From Macquaria australasica (taxonomy: Eukaryota > Chordata > Actinopteri > Centrarchiformes > Percichthyidae), in contig SEMN01000053.1 of the NCBI GenBank assembly GCA_005408345.1, forward strand, positions 1,178,001-1,242,000: DNA of 64,000 nt, given 5' to 3'. Below the pieces are notes generated by a model. That model saw only the letters and a program-made list of their open reading frames with translations, ran no database searches and was not told the origin of the DNA. Within the stretch, counting starts at the first letter, position 1, and the number at the start of each line of letters is the position of its first letter. The position numbers were made by a program, and so were the translations under genes. This document shows positions 49,741 to 63,335 of this stretch, piece after piece.

Positions 49741-50016
49741 TAAAGATATAGTTTGACATTTTGGGAAATATTCTTATTCACTTTAGAGACGAGAGTTAGA
49801 TGAGAAGATTGATACCGCTCTGTACGCTAAATGTGTAGCTTAGCATAAAGACTGGAAAGGGCAGCTAGCCTTGGTCTGTCCATACCACCAACAAACAGCT
49901 CTAAAGCTCACCAATTAACATGTTGTATCTCGTTTGTTTAATGGGTACAAAATATCAATTAGCCATTTTATGGGGGCTGCTGGCTGTAGCTCAATATTTA
50001 GTGTACAGACATGAGA
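49741..50016 (+). mobile_element. GTTTGACATTT transposon, truncated copy
   Basis: GTTTGACATTTTGGGAAATA, GAGTTAGATGAGAAGATTGA, TAGCTTAGCATAAAGACTGG and TATCTCGTTTGTTTAAT match the copy at 51430-51812. The right terminus is missing. It sits between the two direct repeats at 49608 and 50017. Confidence 0.65.
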
Positions 50017-50131
50017 GGTGATTGGTGTGGTCACTGGTATACTTCAATCATGGCTCTATTAGGCTATTCTTGGGCTTTTTCTTATTTTTCTCTGGTTGGC
50101 TAAAGTTGCAGTACACCTACACCAACCTTTG
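50017..50131 (+). repeat. Direct repeat, right copy
   Basis: Counterpart of 49608-49709, slightly longer by a CTCTATT insertion. Confidence 0.6.
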
Positions 50132-50639
50132 AATTGCATCTAAATAGAGGATGTTACACCTACACCACACAGTGAGAGTGTGGGTGAAAAATAAAGGTTT
50201 CTCATGTGCTTGAATCCTGCTCTCAGTAATACAACATGTCAATAAAGACCTAGTACACTGTAATCCGGCTGCGTAATACACTCAAAACACAGATAAATGT
50301 CCACAAACAATAGCTGAAGCTCAGCCTAATGCTGATGGCGAGACATGTAGTGGCAACCAAAACCAGGTGCACAACACCACCAGCTCAGCAGGAGGAAATA
50401 AAAAAAGACTAATTTGTTTTTGAAAAGAGGCCTGGAAGTGTCTGTGTGCCAGAAAAGGAGAGGAGGAGGAGGAGACAGACATGTCTGATTAAGCAGTGTG
50501 TAAATGGACCTGCTGGCTGGACCAGATGAGGACCAGCAGATGGTTTTCCACACCGAGGGGTTGTATGCGCTGTGCTGCGCCGCTCCGTGGCCCCTCAAAA
50601 ACCTCCTCCACCAGCATCACAGCGTGGCCCCCTTCCCTG

Positions 50640-50720
50640 GCCCCATTCTCATCTCCTCCACTAACACCATTAGCATGTAAATGACAGCTGAGCCCCTTCG
50701 CCTGTGGGTGCTGATAGGCT
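50640..50720. promoter_or_regulatory. POU/MEIS/E-box motif cluster, candidate enhancer
   Basis: ATTAGCATGTAAATGACAGC (50668-50687) packs an octamer-like ATTAGCAT, an AAATGA site, a TGACAG MEIS/TGIF-type site and the start of a CAGCTG E-box into about 22 bases. The flanks (50500-50760) are unusually GC-balanced and repeat-free for this region. Confidence 0.25.
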
Positions 50721-51429
50721 GCACCAGACCTCCAGCTTCTCGGTGCATTAATATCATTTTCTTCATTCTTGTGGGATTATGTGGGGGTGGGTGCTGGTTG
50801 TGGAGAGGTCAGGTTGGCTTGATTCTTGGTATGAATATCAAAGGTTGTTGTGTTGTAGAGATTCACACCACTTCTAACAGATAAAGAGGCAGCAGTGATG
50901 GATTTCTGGGTTGTGAAAGCCGTTTATGCAATAGAACGCCACACAAGAGACATACTGTGACATTTATTATCAGGAAAAAAAGGAGATACCATCAGACAGT
51001 TAACATACGGACATGAATTTCTATACAGCTTCCTTTCGCTCTATTCTTTCATTTTTTTCTCACATATCCAAGGCATGACCTTGAATAAATGGAAGCTTAT
51101 ACAATTGTACATTGTTTGTATTAAATCTACAGAAAAGTCTTCAGGTCACTTGCATCTTTAGAAGGTGGAAAGATATGCACATGCACACAGGGAGAGCACT
51201 CTCTTACAATATGAAGGTCCTTCTTTCAATGAAATAATTTCTAACCCCTGTCCACACTTTGATAGATTTTATTTTGAACTTTTTTGTATGCACAAAAACA
51301 CAACCAAGAAAAAGTGATACACATCAAAACCCATCTCGATTACCCCCGCTGACATACAGTCAGACAAGCAGTAATGTCCAAACATGCTGAACACAGACAC
51401 ATTCCGGGGATGTCTAATGAGTGTACTTT

Positions 51430-51812
51430 AGGAAAGAAATAGTTTGACATTTAGGGAAATAAGCTTATTTGCTTTATAGACAAGACTTAGATGGGAAGAT
51501 TGATACCACTCTCATGTCTGAGCTTAGCTTAGCATGAAGACTGGAAGCCAGGGAAAACAGTTAACCTGGATCTGTCCAAAGGTAACAAAATCCACTTTCC
51601 AGCACCTCTAAAGTTCACTAGTTAACACCTTGTTAACATCTTGTTTGTTTAATATGTACATATACAGAAATGTAAAAATGCTAAGTTAAGCTGAACTGGC
51701 TGGTGGCTGCAGCTTCATATTCACAGTTCTGACGTGGGAGTGGTATCAATCTTTTCATCTAACTCTTGGCAAGAAAGCGAATAAACGTATTTCCTAAAAT
51801 GTTTCTTTAAGC
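51430..51812 (+). mobile_element. GTTTGACATTT inverted-repeat transposon, near-complete
   Basis: The left end GTTTGACATTTAGGGAAATA, followed by AGCTTATTTGCTTT, is mirrored at the right end by AAGCGAATAAACGTATTTCC then TAAAATGTTTC, giving terminal inverted repeats of about 35 bases. There is no open frame of note, so it is a non-autonomous MITE. Further pieces are at 49741 and 25305. Confidence 0.7.
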
Positions 51813-52889
51813 AGTTCAAAAAAAGAGTGTTCCTCCATTAAGCCACGCTTTGAGGGGAACATAAATCAACATGCACTACTATGTTGCAGCTGAGTCCATT
51901 TGCTTTCTGATATAATCAGCAAAGGGACCCCAAATCTTGACAAATTGTTCCCACTTTTGTTTCATCAAATACATATGCAGTAAGGGGTAGGTTTATGCTG
52001 TGAACACATGTGCTTCAGTCTCCAGTCATACTTCTTCACCTGCAAACAACAGCATGTTGCTCTGCACGCAGCTATTGTTGAGTCCTCCGCCTTCTACACT
52101 GCTCTGTCTTTATTCCTCGCTCCATTTCCTGGCTCTATTCGCTCCTCATTTTTGTGCAGCACATTGAGCCTTTTGAGCACAATTTAAAAAAATTTGATTA
52201 ATTGCTAAGTGCTAGGCTGGCATTTTTAGCCAAAGGCTGCAATGCTCCCTTAACCAAAATAACAGGCATGGGGCCGCTGAGGCATATGCAAATACAAATT
52301 ACAGGCACACAGACTCACTAACAAACACAAACTATTTAGAGCAGGAGAGTAGTTAAGTTGCATTAGCTTAGCTATTTTCTTTTTTTTTTCTTTACATAAA
52401 AGCCAAAATTTGTATTTAACATTTTTTATCTCATCCTTTTACATCCTTATTTCATCTTCCTTTGATCAACCTCCTCTTTTACTCTTTCATCCTGACTGCT
52501 GCAGGAGTCCAGTTGATGCACCCCGACTGTATCCACCCCGCTGCCTGCCTTCACTCAAGTGTCCTGAATGTTCAGTACTCGCTGTGTTTAAGCATCAGGT
52601 TTGTACAAGTTAGATGATAAACAAACATATAATATCCCCACTTTACATAGACCAAAATGTTAAAATTCCTTGTACTTTCTTTTTTGTGTATCAAGTAAAC
52701 TCAAACCTGTATTTTATTTGTTGGCAGAGTTGATCAGTGTGTTTTTGCAGTCATGACATTCTGTGCTATATGAAACTGCAGGTATTATTGATATGAAGTT
52801 ATATGGGTAATTATAATTCACCTGAGACAACCTTCACTGTATTTTCATTTGTTGTGATGTCTGCAATGAAGGCAGTGTCTTTAGCACTG

Positions 52890-52891
<2 letters not shown>

Positions 52892-52977
<86 letters not shown>
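52892..52977. repeat. Long (CA)n microsatellite
   Basis: An uninterrupted CA run of 86 bases, the longest in the window and likely highly variable in length. Confidence 0.95.
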
Positions 52978-52979
<2 letters not shown>

Positions 52980-55900
52980 TGTATGCAACACTTCTTCCTT
53001 GCACTAAACACACAGAACCGTTGAGGGTAACAGAAGGTCAGTGGGTTTAGATAGCTGGTATATACAGTACCGTATAGTTTTGCTCAGTGAGTGTCTCTGT
53101 CCTTCACTGCTCTAAGCTTTCTGTGGCTGCACTAAATTATTTAAGAGACAGCAGTCCTCTCTGAGGAAACCCAACAGACTCTCCTCTGCGCCCCATGAGC
53201 CCGAGAAGAGGCAGTCTTGTAGCTGGGGCACCGCTGCCGGAAATAACATGGCAGAGAAATTTGGCCGTAGTGGCTTTAGCACACGGCTGTTATCTGGTTC
53301 AGAGAATCCTGCTGCAAATTAAGCTGGTTCTAGTATCCGAGTAGAGTCAAGGTTTCCAAGTAGATGTGCGGATGCCAGGCAGGAACAAAGGCCTCTTCTC
53401 TCTGATGGTGCAGGATCACAGCGGAGAGGACGGCTGTGTGTCTAAAGAGCATTTCAGAGTGGTGGGTGCAGCCAGGTCCAAACAAAAGAAGCTCAGTCCT
53501 CGTCTCAACCTCTTCTGCCTTTTGGCTCACTGCCAGCACCCCTGCTTCCACACACAGAGACACCTCTCCTCTGTGGAAAGTGACAGTCCATCTTTCCTCA
53601 TCCTCAGGCATGACCAATCAACCCTGAGAAGAGTGATGGATGATCACTGCGTCCTCTCACTCCTGCTCCCCAGACCTTGCCAGTTCCATCTTTTGTTTTC
53701 CACGTGTCACCCTGCAAATCCATGAGTGCAGAACCATACAATCTGTTTTTTTCACTCTGCACTTAGCTGAGGACAGCACATATATTTGCACTTTAAATTG
53801 TTAAACACTCACCCACACACACAAACAGGCATGTGGCAAAGTTATGCTTCTGCAGAATGATCAATAGATTCAGAGAATTTCTGCACTTGGTAAAACAGTA
53901 GCTTCTAGGTCCAGTGCAAAAGGTCTAGAGAGGAAGCTCTTTATTCTACTTTCTTTAGCCTCCAGCCAAAACCCTCCCAGGTACAAAAACTGCATGGTTC
54001 TCTGCATTTATCAGCACGTCTGACTCTGTTTCACGGTTTGTCAAAGTTGAAAAACTTCAACCTTCAGAGGTGTTTCTGTGGTTGCATGCTCAGCTGTGTC
54101 TGTTCAAAGGCAGACAAGCACGCAAATTACTTGAATTAATATGGAGTAATTAGATTTAAATTCAGAATGACGGGACACAAAGTTTTACTCACCATCACAC
54201 CTCCACGTGCACACACACACAAAGTGTTGGCAGTGTGTCCTTTCAAACTGACAAAACGCCAAGTCAGGAGATGTCTGGTCACCGTCTGGGGCCTGCTGTC
54301 ATCCTTCTCACTCCAAATAATCATCACCCATAATCTCCCTCCTGGTTCTGATCCATCCTGTCAAATCACCCGTCTGTATTTCCACCACGCTCACCGTCTC
54401 AGGCTGCATGAATGCATGTCGCAAAGGTTGCTGTGGAGCCATAATGTTAAGCAGCAGATATTGACTCTGGCTGGGAAAAAAAAAGATACACTAAATGAAG
54501 ACTAAACTGTTTCTATCAGTGTCTCTCGAGTGTCTCCAGAATGTAGAGTGTTTTTCTCATCCCTCTCTGCTTCCTCACATGGCCCTCCGACACAGATGCA
54601 CCTGTCAGACAAGTGAAAAAACCTTCCACCTGTTTTAATATCTCTTTAATTAGTCTCCTTTAATTAAAACCACCATAAGTTATTCTGTACATGCTGGTGT
54701 ATTATGTTATTTCTTGAAAAAGGCCAGGAGATTTGCTCCAAGTGCTCAGAAATCTCACGATATTTCCCAGGAACGGCACTGAGGCTATTTTTTTCTTCTA
54801 AGATGTCAGGCTCGTTTTGTTTTGTGGATGACATCATGCGCTGCCTCTGCTCATTGTGGAGAACAGACACATGGGACCATTGTTAGCGGCTGTCTCATTT
54901 TGTCTCTGAAATCATTAAAGTCAGGCTGGAGCTGCAAATGTGCAAGTAAATCAAAACAACCAGAACTGGGAAGCCATGCAGAAGTGTTAAATGTGTAAAA
55001 CCTGGAACTCTTCACACCTCGGAGAAACAGGCGCTGAATGCATCATATTTCTAGTGTAGAAATAGAAAATACGAAGAAAGTAATTTGGCAAGTGACGCAT
55101 TTATATCAGAGGCTGTTTAAGGAAATTAGAAGATAAATAATGCGTCACAAATTCCTAAAAACTTGATTCTAAAATCAGACCAGGTAGTTCATATCATATC
55201 CTGTAATGTGATGCCCTTCCTTTTTAATCAAAAGACAAGGCAGGAGACTCAGAGAGGAACATTTCAGCCTCACAGCTGGACTTGTGTTGTTATTGTCATA
55301 AGTTCTGCCTGCATGGTGAAATTTGATGCAAGCTTTTCCCCCAGTTTATTCCCCACAGTCCATTACCCAATTTAATTTCCCTTTGTCTTTAGCTGGATGT
55401 CTCTTTGATTTATGCTCCATTCTTCTCCATCATGGATCATTACAGATGTTGTAATAAACCTCCCAGCATCTTGCTGGCTCTCATTTACTTTCTCACTCGT
55501 GGCTTATAAAAATAGGTGTGTTTTTATGTTGTGCTGTTGACATTTCGGGCAACACCATTACTTTAAAAACAAAACTGATTAGACTCCAGCTGTTTCTTTT
55601 TCTTCATTTCCTCTGCCACCCTGTTTTAAAGGCACACTAATGATAGAGAGCAAGAGTCAAATAGTCTGTAAATGAGGAGAGATTCTTAAAGAGACGAGTC
55701 TCTGGGCTACTGTACCTTACAATTCAGCCTCTGTAATATTAACATCTGTAATATGTGGATGTGTCCTCATATACTGAATATGTAATGTATACATTAAGGT
55801 TGTCTCCTGTAACACAGATCACAGCCTTTACTCTACTGCATGTCATGTGACAATGAAAAACATTTGCCTGTAATTCTTTATTTTGTGACAAAATCTTTTT

Positions 55901-58375
55901 TTTTCATCGTTCTGGTCATTTTTTCTACCAGTGATAATATTGTATTCACCAAATTAATTGCTGAGATCTGCTGCTGCATCAGTGAAGTATGATGGGGGAA
56001 GAATCATGAGCAGTCAGATGATCAGACAGCTTGTAAACAAGCCAACACTTCAGCCAGATTATCAGATTATCTAAACCACTGTATTTGGAAGTCTAACTGA
56101 AAGTGAACAGACCCATAATGTCGGTCATAATCCAATCCCTCATTGCACGAGAAAAACTATGTCAGTGCACAGCTACAAGTACAGTAGGTCAAATTTGAAC
56201 CAGGAGGTCAGTCTCTAAACAGTGATGGATGTTTTGCCTTTGTGTCTTCTTCTCCAACAGCCCGTCTTGTAGAAATTGTGTTTATTTGCAACAGCAAATA
56301 TGTTTTCTAAGAAACGTAATGCCTCCCAGATTAAGGTTTTTTATCAACACAATGAGGAAATGTATCTGCCAAGTTGCAAAATGTGGATACTGATTATATC
56401 TACAAAATGTTCACTGATGACATATTTCATTTCTTTTCCCTACAGTACCTGCTTGTAACCATACGTTATCTGTCCACAGCAACTAAATCATGTTTAACAT
56501 CTTTATGGTTATGTTTAGGTACTCAGAGCTCTTGGTTAAAGTTAGGTGATGGTTGTGGTCTTGGTTAAATATTTAAAATGTCTTCAGAAATCTCAAATCA
56601 TCGAAAAAGCGATACCGCTAACAGTTTGGTGTACCCATAATCCTGGTTTAAAGATGCTGAGCTCTGTCACAGCTACAGTTTGCATGCTGTAACCTCCTAA
56701 TTCCGCTCTTGGGGAGTTGTAAATTGGCATGTCATTATAGCTCAGGTGTCAGGACAGGAGTTCCTCTCTCTTGCTACAGGGGATCCAGGTGTAAAAAGCT
56801 ACATACAAAGGCAAGTGGAGAGCTGTCCTTGGGCAGCAGAGTGACTTTTTTTTTTTTTTTTTTTTTTTTGCTGAAGCTCTGCACCCTGCCTCTTTTAAAG
56901 TTGCAGGTGACTAATCTTCACTTGTCAAACCGACAGGTTGTCTTTTTTTTTTATATATCAAAACTGACACTTTGAAGGTCTCTGCTCATTCCCTTGCAGA
57001 GTTCAAATGTTGCTGATTCATCCTGTCCCCTGTAGGGAAAATAACTACGGTATGATGCTCGTGCTTTAGAAGCAGGGCTCTGCCTTAAGGAACAGAGTCT
57101 CTGAGTCATGGCTTAGTCAAAGTCTTTGAAGGATATCATTAGCTGCTGCTGCAAATGCCAGGTGAAAACTGACACTGAGAGAAAAGACAGGGGAAGCAGT
57201 TGCGCCAATACTGTGAACTGTGATGAAGCTGTGTAAATACTAATTAGAGTATACAGTACTGTATGTTGTTGCAAAATAATCAAATTGTTACAAGTGACTC
57301 ATGCACATTTGGCGGTTTGCTTTTCCCCTGTTGCATATTATGTTATATAGTTATTTGAGATGCACAAAAGTCATGCACTCAAGTTTACCCTGCTAACCTC
57401 TTCACCTCACACCTTTCCTTCATTGTATCACCAAATAGTACAAACACAAGCCCGACACTTTGGGGTGAAAGAGAAAGGAGTGCAGCGAAGAACAGAAGAA
57501 TGCAGATGAATTGGCATCAGAACTAAAGGCACAGAGGAACAGCAGGTCCCACACGTCCCAGCTGGCTTTGTTCCTGCATCTTCTTTGCAACAATTCAAAA
57601 GCAGCTTGCACAAATTAGACCCATGGGAAGAGAGAACAGACCAATGTGCAGCAAACTACTGTCACTCAGACAGCCCTCTGCTGAGGCAAGAGAGGAAGGG
57701 GACAGTGGATACACAAGGTGCTCAAGCAGACGAATTGGCCACGAGGGACCAGATGTTCCTTTACTGTGTAGCCTCTTCTCACTAATAAATGCTCTTGGCA
57801 TTGCACTGCATCATATACCTGCATCCCTTTGTCTTTGCTTGCAACTTAATTTCAAGGCTTGGTGGTCTTATTTAATGTGGAGCAGAGGAAGCATTTATGG
57901 ACTGTAGAATAGATGCATTGTTTTCTGCTCTTTGCAGCCACTAAAGACAAGAGATACAGTTGCTCTCAGTGTCACACTTTGCACACATACCTGGCGACGA
58001 GAGGCGACAAAAAAGAGACAGGAAGAAAGAGAGAAAGACAGACAGGAAGAGAAACATGTCTCGCCATGGGAGAGACCTGGCAGCTTCCGCAACTTTGTAG
58101 ATCGCAGGTGTTGTGTTCACGATTGTGATCGAGTTAGGAATGCCACACATCAGTGCCGGCTGGCAGGAGGAGCTGGCAGGTGTTGTCTATGGAGAGACGC
58201 GGCTGGCAAACACAAAGTGTCATATGTGGAGTGGATATGGAGAAACAGAACAAACCCTTATTCTGTCAAAGTCAGCCTTGTGATATTCATCATGGTTAGA
58301 TCTATTGAACTCATGCATCCCAAAATCTACAGAAAAAGCTGCACAGAGCACCAGAGGACTGTGTGTTTTAGTGTA

Positions 58376-58407
<32 letters not shown>

Positions 58408-59376
58408 TATGTAGCTGTGCAGAGTAGCGCTTCAGCATGTCACTCCTTAAATTGGATTCTCCACCCTTATTAGTTACACGTTGTATTTTATCCAATAAAG
58501 GGAATTAAACATACCTAATACTTGAGCAATAATGTCCAACATTATGGACCTGAAAGTACATGAATTATCAACATTTAAAAAACAGCCCTGTTAAAAGGGT
58601 TTTGAACAATTCAGTAGATGACATTTTTACCAAACAATTAAGTGTAAATGATAACACAGCAGATCAAGATAAAAGCAATTAGACGCTGACAGAGATTTTG
58701 CATTTGAACACCACCCAAGACAAATTAAACACCACATTAGAAACATATATAGTTCCCATTTAAACAACAATGAACTTGTTCTTCTGCTCTTTGGCAGATA
58801 CAGGATTTCAAAAGATGGTAGAGGGAACATGTTTTTTTTCTTCCTTTTCACTGCCATTGTCAAGGATGGGGTACAGTTTGTAATGGCAGCCAATTACAGA
58901 GGCTTTTCATCCAGGAGGCAGCATCAAACGGTTCGACTGTCAGCTTTTGTTGCTGGAGGCAGACAAGCAGACCAGCCTGGGGAGAGACTGATGCACACAG
59001 CAGCACTTTCTTCTTCTCTGAATGCCCGTCTCTACGTGATAAACGGCCTTCAGAGTGATCGGTCGAACTCTGCAGCAATAATGACCTCTTACAGGTGAAA
59101 GAGGTGAGGCCACTAATGAGACATAGATGCTCTTTTTCAATGTGGCAAACCAGCTCCATCGTGATCAGAGCAAGGGGTAAGCATGTGCTGCATTAAAACT
59201 GAACAGGCGTGAGTGTTTGTTGATTTGAGAGGTCCTTACTTAACCCTACCTGTTTGTCAGTCTGCTGTATCGCCCTGTTGCCACCTGAGGGACTTTCCTG
59301 AGCACTGTAGCTGGCCTCCTCCTGGGATCTTACTGATATAATGGATGCAGCATCAGAGCAATGAAAAAGCCCTCAG

Positions 59377-59378
<2 letters not shown>

Positions 59379-59431
<53 letters not shown>
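59379..59431. repeat. (CA)n microsatellite
   Basis: Uninterrupted CA run of about 53 bases. Confidence 0.9.
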
Positions 59432-59433
<2 letters not shown>

Positions 59434-62400
59434 ACACAATGCATGCATACACACAGACAGAACATAGACGTAAAGGCAGCGAGGGACAAACGGTTCCTGC
59501 CTGGGAGGGGTATATTTAGAGTCTTGCGTAATGTGCTTTTAACACAACACAGAGTGGATGAATTTTTAATGCCAGGCAAGAGAGAGGGTGGGAGAGGGAA
59601 AAAATGAATAAAGTTAAGTATTTAATCTGTGCTGTTGCTTAGGGGAGAGACAGAGATCTGAGAGCAGCCTATAAGCATCAGGCGTGGCACACAGGATAGC
59701 CACCGACGTACCGGCTATGGATGAGTGGGTCTGAAAGAGGGGTTGGAAAGCAGGAGGGAGCAAGTGAGCGAGGCAGAGAGAGGAAGATTGGGAGATATGT
59801 AAGGCAAGAGAGTGAGGAGGAGAGTTTGCATGAATGAGCAAGCAGGAATAACTACGAGCCATGTTGACTCTGTGCTGGGTAACCCGGGGGGAAACAAAGA
59901 AGTGCACAGTACCACAGTTTCCCTGGCAAAGCCCTTACACTCTGATGTGACTGTTTATAATACAAAGACATGTGCAGACATGTCTGCCACACTGTTAGAG
60001 GCTGGGAGGAAAACGCCTCAGCATAATTAAATATGAGAGAAGATGATAAAAAAAATGGCCTTTCCTCAGCTATTTTTTTTTCTTTTATATCATATTCACA
60101 AAGCAGTTCCCGTTGTAGGAAAAGCTGCGGAGAATAAAGAAAAATCTGCATCAGATATTTGACAGAACAATCACCTGCAGATAGCTGTGGTGGTCGTCAC
60201 CTTTTCAATATTACAAGAAGGCAACAGAATGAGATACTGGAGGTGACATTTTTGTGACTGTCAGGCATACTCTAAAGGGCAGCGATAAGATGGTGCACAC
60301 TGCAATTCACTCCTCCACTGGGAGACAGTTTCACATACAGCTTGCAAAATAATTAAAGTCAGATTCATTGCTTTGTGGATTTTTCATATTTAGTTGTTTT
60401 CACTCCCAGGAGAGTTTACGAGCCGCAGTTTTGTTCAAAGCACGCACAATATTTAGAAAATATGAGCCCAGGGCACACAACTATTTGATTAACCACTAAA
60501 CCTTCACAGAATATGACCCACAGGTTCAGCTGTGTTCATGTGTTTCTTTTAATACAGAATCATTTTCAGTAGTTTTAATGTCCAACATTGTCGGTTAGAC
60601 AGCAAATTTTCTCAATGAGAGTTTCCTTCATTAGGCTTTCTTAAAGTAAAGCTGGGCACTTTAGTTTTTAGCAAACATTACTCAAACAGGAATAAATAGT
60701 ATTTGTTGGAGACGCTCTTCAGCTTCGGATTAATACACATTTGGCACTCTAGTGAGTATTTACAGCAGCAGGAAGGTGTATGTGTGATTGAATCAAACAG
60801 TGTCCATGTACAGGAACATGTCACCTCCTAAAACAGTGTGACTCACTGATGTGTCTTTAATAGTATTTGAACAATGGCACAGAGGAATCTATCAGGCTTT
60901 GGCTACACAGACAAAACTTGTCAGTAGAAGACTTATCATTTAAAAGCTGAATTTAAATGGTTTTCTCTCAATGATGCCAACAAAACAATCAAGTCTAATA
61001 TGTCTTTTTGTTGTTTCACTGTTTAGTACAGCAGTTAATGCATATTTAACTTGTGAATATCGACAGAAACCTCCAGTTTCAGCTTTTGAGATCAATGAAA
61101 TAAAAGGATGAAAAGACTGTTGGAATAAAAACTAGTGGAACACAACTGAGAAGTGGAACAGGACTTCAGCTCTCTGTTGCCTTGTCTTTAATCGCTGGTT
61201 ATTCTTTTGCCAAAGTCAACCAAAAGCAGACAATCACAGTGCTACATCACTGAATTAAATTTTCATACCACAGCCTTGCCTTATTTCCTTTAGCTGCACT
61301 TCATCTGCAATTACAGGCTTTCAAAAACTTCAAATTACTTGTGCTGTGAGCTCCAGGGATGGAGCGTGCAATCACACCACGGTGTGCCAGCAAAAGCTGA
61401 GTTAACAACACTTCATCAGGGTTAGGCCGCTACATGATTGACACAATACTGACTCACTGACATACATTATTTCATACTCTGAAACTTGACCAAAATAGAC
61501 CAAAATGTCACTGCTGGCTTGAAAGCAAAAAACGAAAAAGAAAGTAAAGGATACATGAAACGTCTTGAGATGTCTTCGAAAACACCTGCTTTTAAAACCT
61601 GCTGGCTCGGCAAGTCCCACTGGGAGCTTCATCACCTACAGTGTGACTCACTACATGGTTTTCCTCTCAGCCTTACCGCTGCCTTCACCAGAATCATGCT
61701 TGAGAGAGAACAATATGACAGAAAACATACCACAGAGGCTCTTTGGCCTTTCCATGTGTTTGCCTAAAATCATTATGACACTCAGTGTCACTGAGATTCA
61801 TGTGAAATAGCTTCTATAGTCACCATGAGCCCAGAGTGTTTAATGCTGATGGCAGCCGGAAATGACAGATGGACGATAAGGAACTGGCCATCTATCTTCT
61901 CACATGGCTTTACTGTATGAGGGAATCTTAAGGGGAAGAGGATTGAAAAACTCGTATTTGATCAGGATCACTGATCAGCAGATGTATGAGCTCAATGTTG
62001 CTAATCCAGCCCATATGCTCAAATCTTCCAAAAGAGGAACAGCAGTGACATGACGGTGAGTGATAGTCAGATTGCATCAGTTGTAGGCGAAGAGGAAATA
62101 ACCTCTGCGCAGGCAGCAGCGCTGAAAGGGGAGAGGTCAAATGAGATGTCACACATTCAATAGCAGTCATTCAGATGAGTCTGACAGCACTGTAGTTACC
62201 CTCTTTTCACCTCTTATTTCACTCTCTGTCAGCGAGGCAGAGGAATGTCTGCAATTCATTTTCTCTCTCAATAACAGTATTTACCCTCAACTCCACAGCT
62301 AAAAAACATCCTTTTAAACTGTTTTCACCCAGTGGAAAATAATGGTCTTCATCTATTGATCATATCTTAGAAAATCACACAGAGGGTCTTTTGGTCCCTA

Positions 62401-62671
62401 ATTGATACTTTGCTTGTTGTCATAATTAGCATTTTATTCAACATTCAATTGTGCATGACAATAAACTGATAGGAATCTCTTTCTCTGGACGAGATGTTCT
62501 TAAAGTGCTCCGAAAAATGGAAATTTGAACATCTACAATTCCCTGACAACTTGGCCATCTGCTAATGAATATGAAAACAACAATTTCATATGTAATGAAT
62601 TCACATAAGGCACACAGTTTTTTTTTTTGACATTTCACATGTTCAAACATTAATGTGCTTTTTTTTAAGTC

Positions 62672-62870
62672 TATGAATTTACAGAAAATAGTGAAAAGAT
62701 GTCTGTCAAATATCTTGTTTTGTTCAAATATACAGTGATTTAAAACAGAAAAAAGATGAAAATAGTCCTCACATTAGAGAAGCTAAAACCAAAGAATGTT
62801 GAATTGGCAATAATTGAAATGACGACTTCAAAATTGTTGAAGATTATTTTCATGTTGATCAACTATTACC
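62672..62870 (+). mobile_element. Diverged GGGCTGCAACTAA family fragment
   Basis: ACAGAAAATAGTGAAAAGAT, CAAATATCTTGTTTTGTTCA and TCACATTAGAGAAGCTAAAA follow the order of the central part of the element at 38749-39126. Both termini are lost. Confidence 0.45.
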
Positions 62871-63183
62871 CCCCTGAATGTAAAAAAGACATTAATAAAA
62901 CATTTATTCACTACCATATAGTCTTGTTTATTTCTAAAAATAAAAGTTCCACCATCCTTCTCTTGTTCTTTCTGTTCAGCTGAAGAGTGGCAGCGTTATC
63001 CTGGAGCATCAAACATCTTTGTATACACACTCAGGGGGCATCTCTTCATGCTGACTTTGCTGATAGCAGAAATAAATTCAGAGGCCCATCAGTCAGAGAG
63101 GTAGGCGTGATCTCTCTTCCTCCGCAGTTTCACACTGAGGCTATAAACTGATCTCTGTCACAGGAGGAACAAAGCAGCCTTAC

Positions 63184-63335
63184 CAGACAGTACACATGCA
63201 GCTGCAGCATACAGGAGCAGGATTATTGCCACAGTGGAGTTTTCTATTTGGATATTGTAGAGTATGTACTCAAAGCTGAAGCACCAGATGTGCTGGTGTA
63301 ATTTCCTGTTGGGTTTCGAATCCATATGATGCTTC
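63184..63335 (-). CDS. Candidate orphan exon, unrecognised membrane-type peptide
   Basis: On the minus strand a pyrimidine-rich acceptor (CTCTCTTTCTCCGCCTTAG) precedes a 152-base segment open in one frame, followed by a good donor (G|GTAAGG). It would encode 50 whole codons starting KHHMDSKPNRKL and ending in a hydrophobic helix with STVAIILLLYAAAACVLSG. I do not recognise the protein. No partner exon is identified on either side, so this may be chance; a segment this short is open in some frame fairly often. Confidence 0.18.

Noticed and set aside
52803..53024. His/Thr-repeat and Cys/Val-repeat frames on both strands
   Set aside because: Direct translation of the 86-base (CA)n microsatellite.
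53366..53725. A 119-codon plus-strand frame
   Set aside because: No similarity recognised and overlapped by a comparable frame on the other strand; no splice signals.
55490..55530. MEF2-like or TATA-like TTATAAAAATAGG in the gene-poor region
   Set aside because: It misses the MEF2 consensus by one base and has no nearby start or exon; common in AT-rich DNA.
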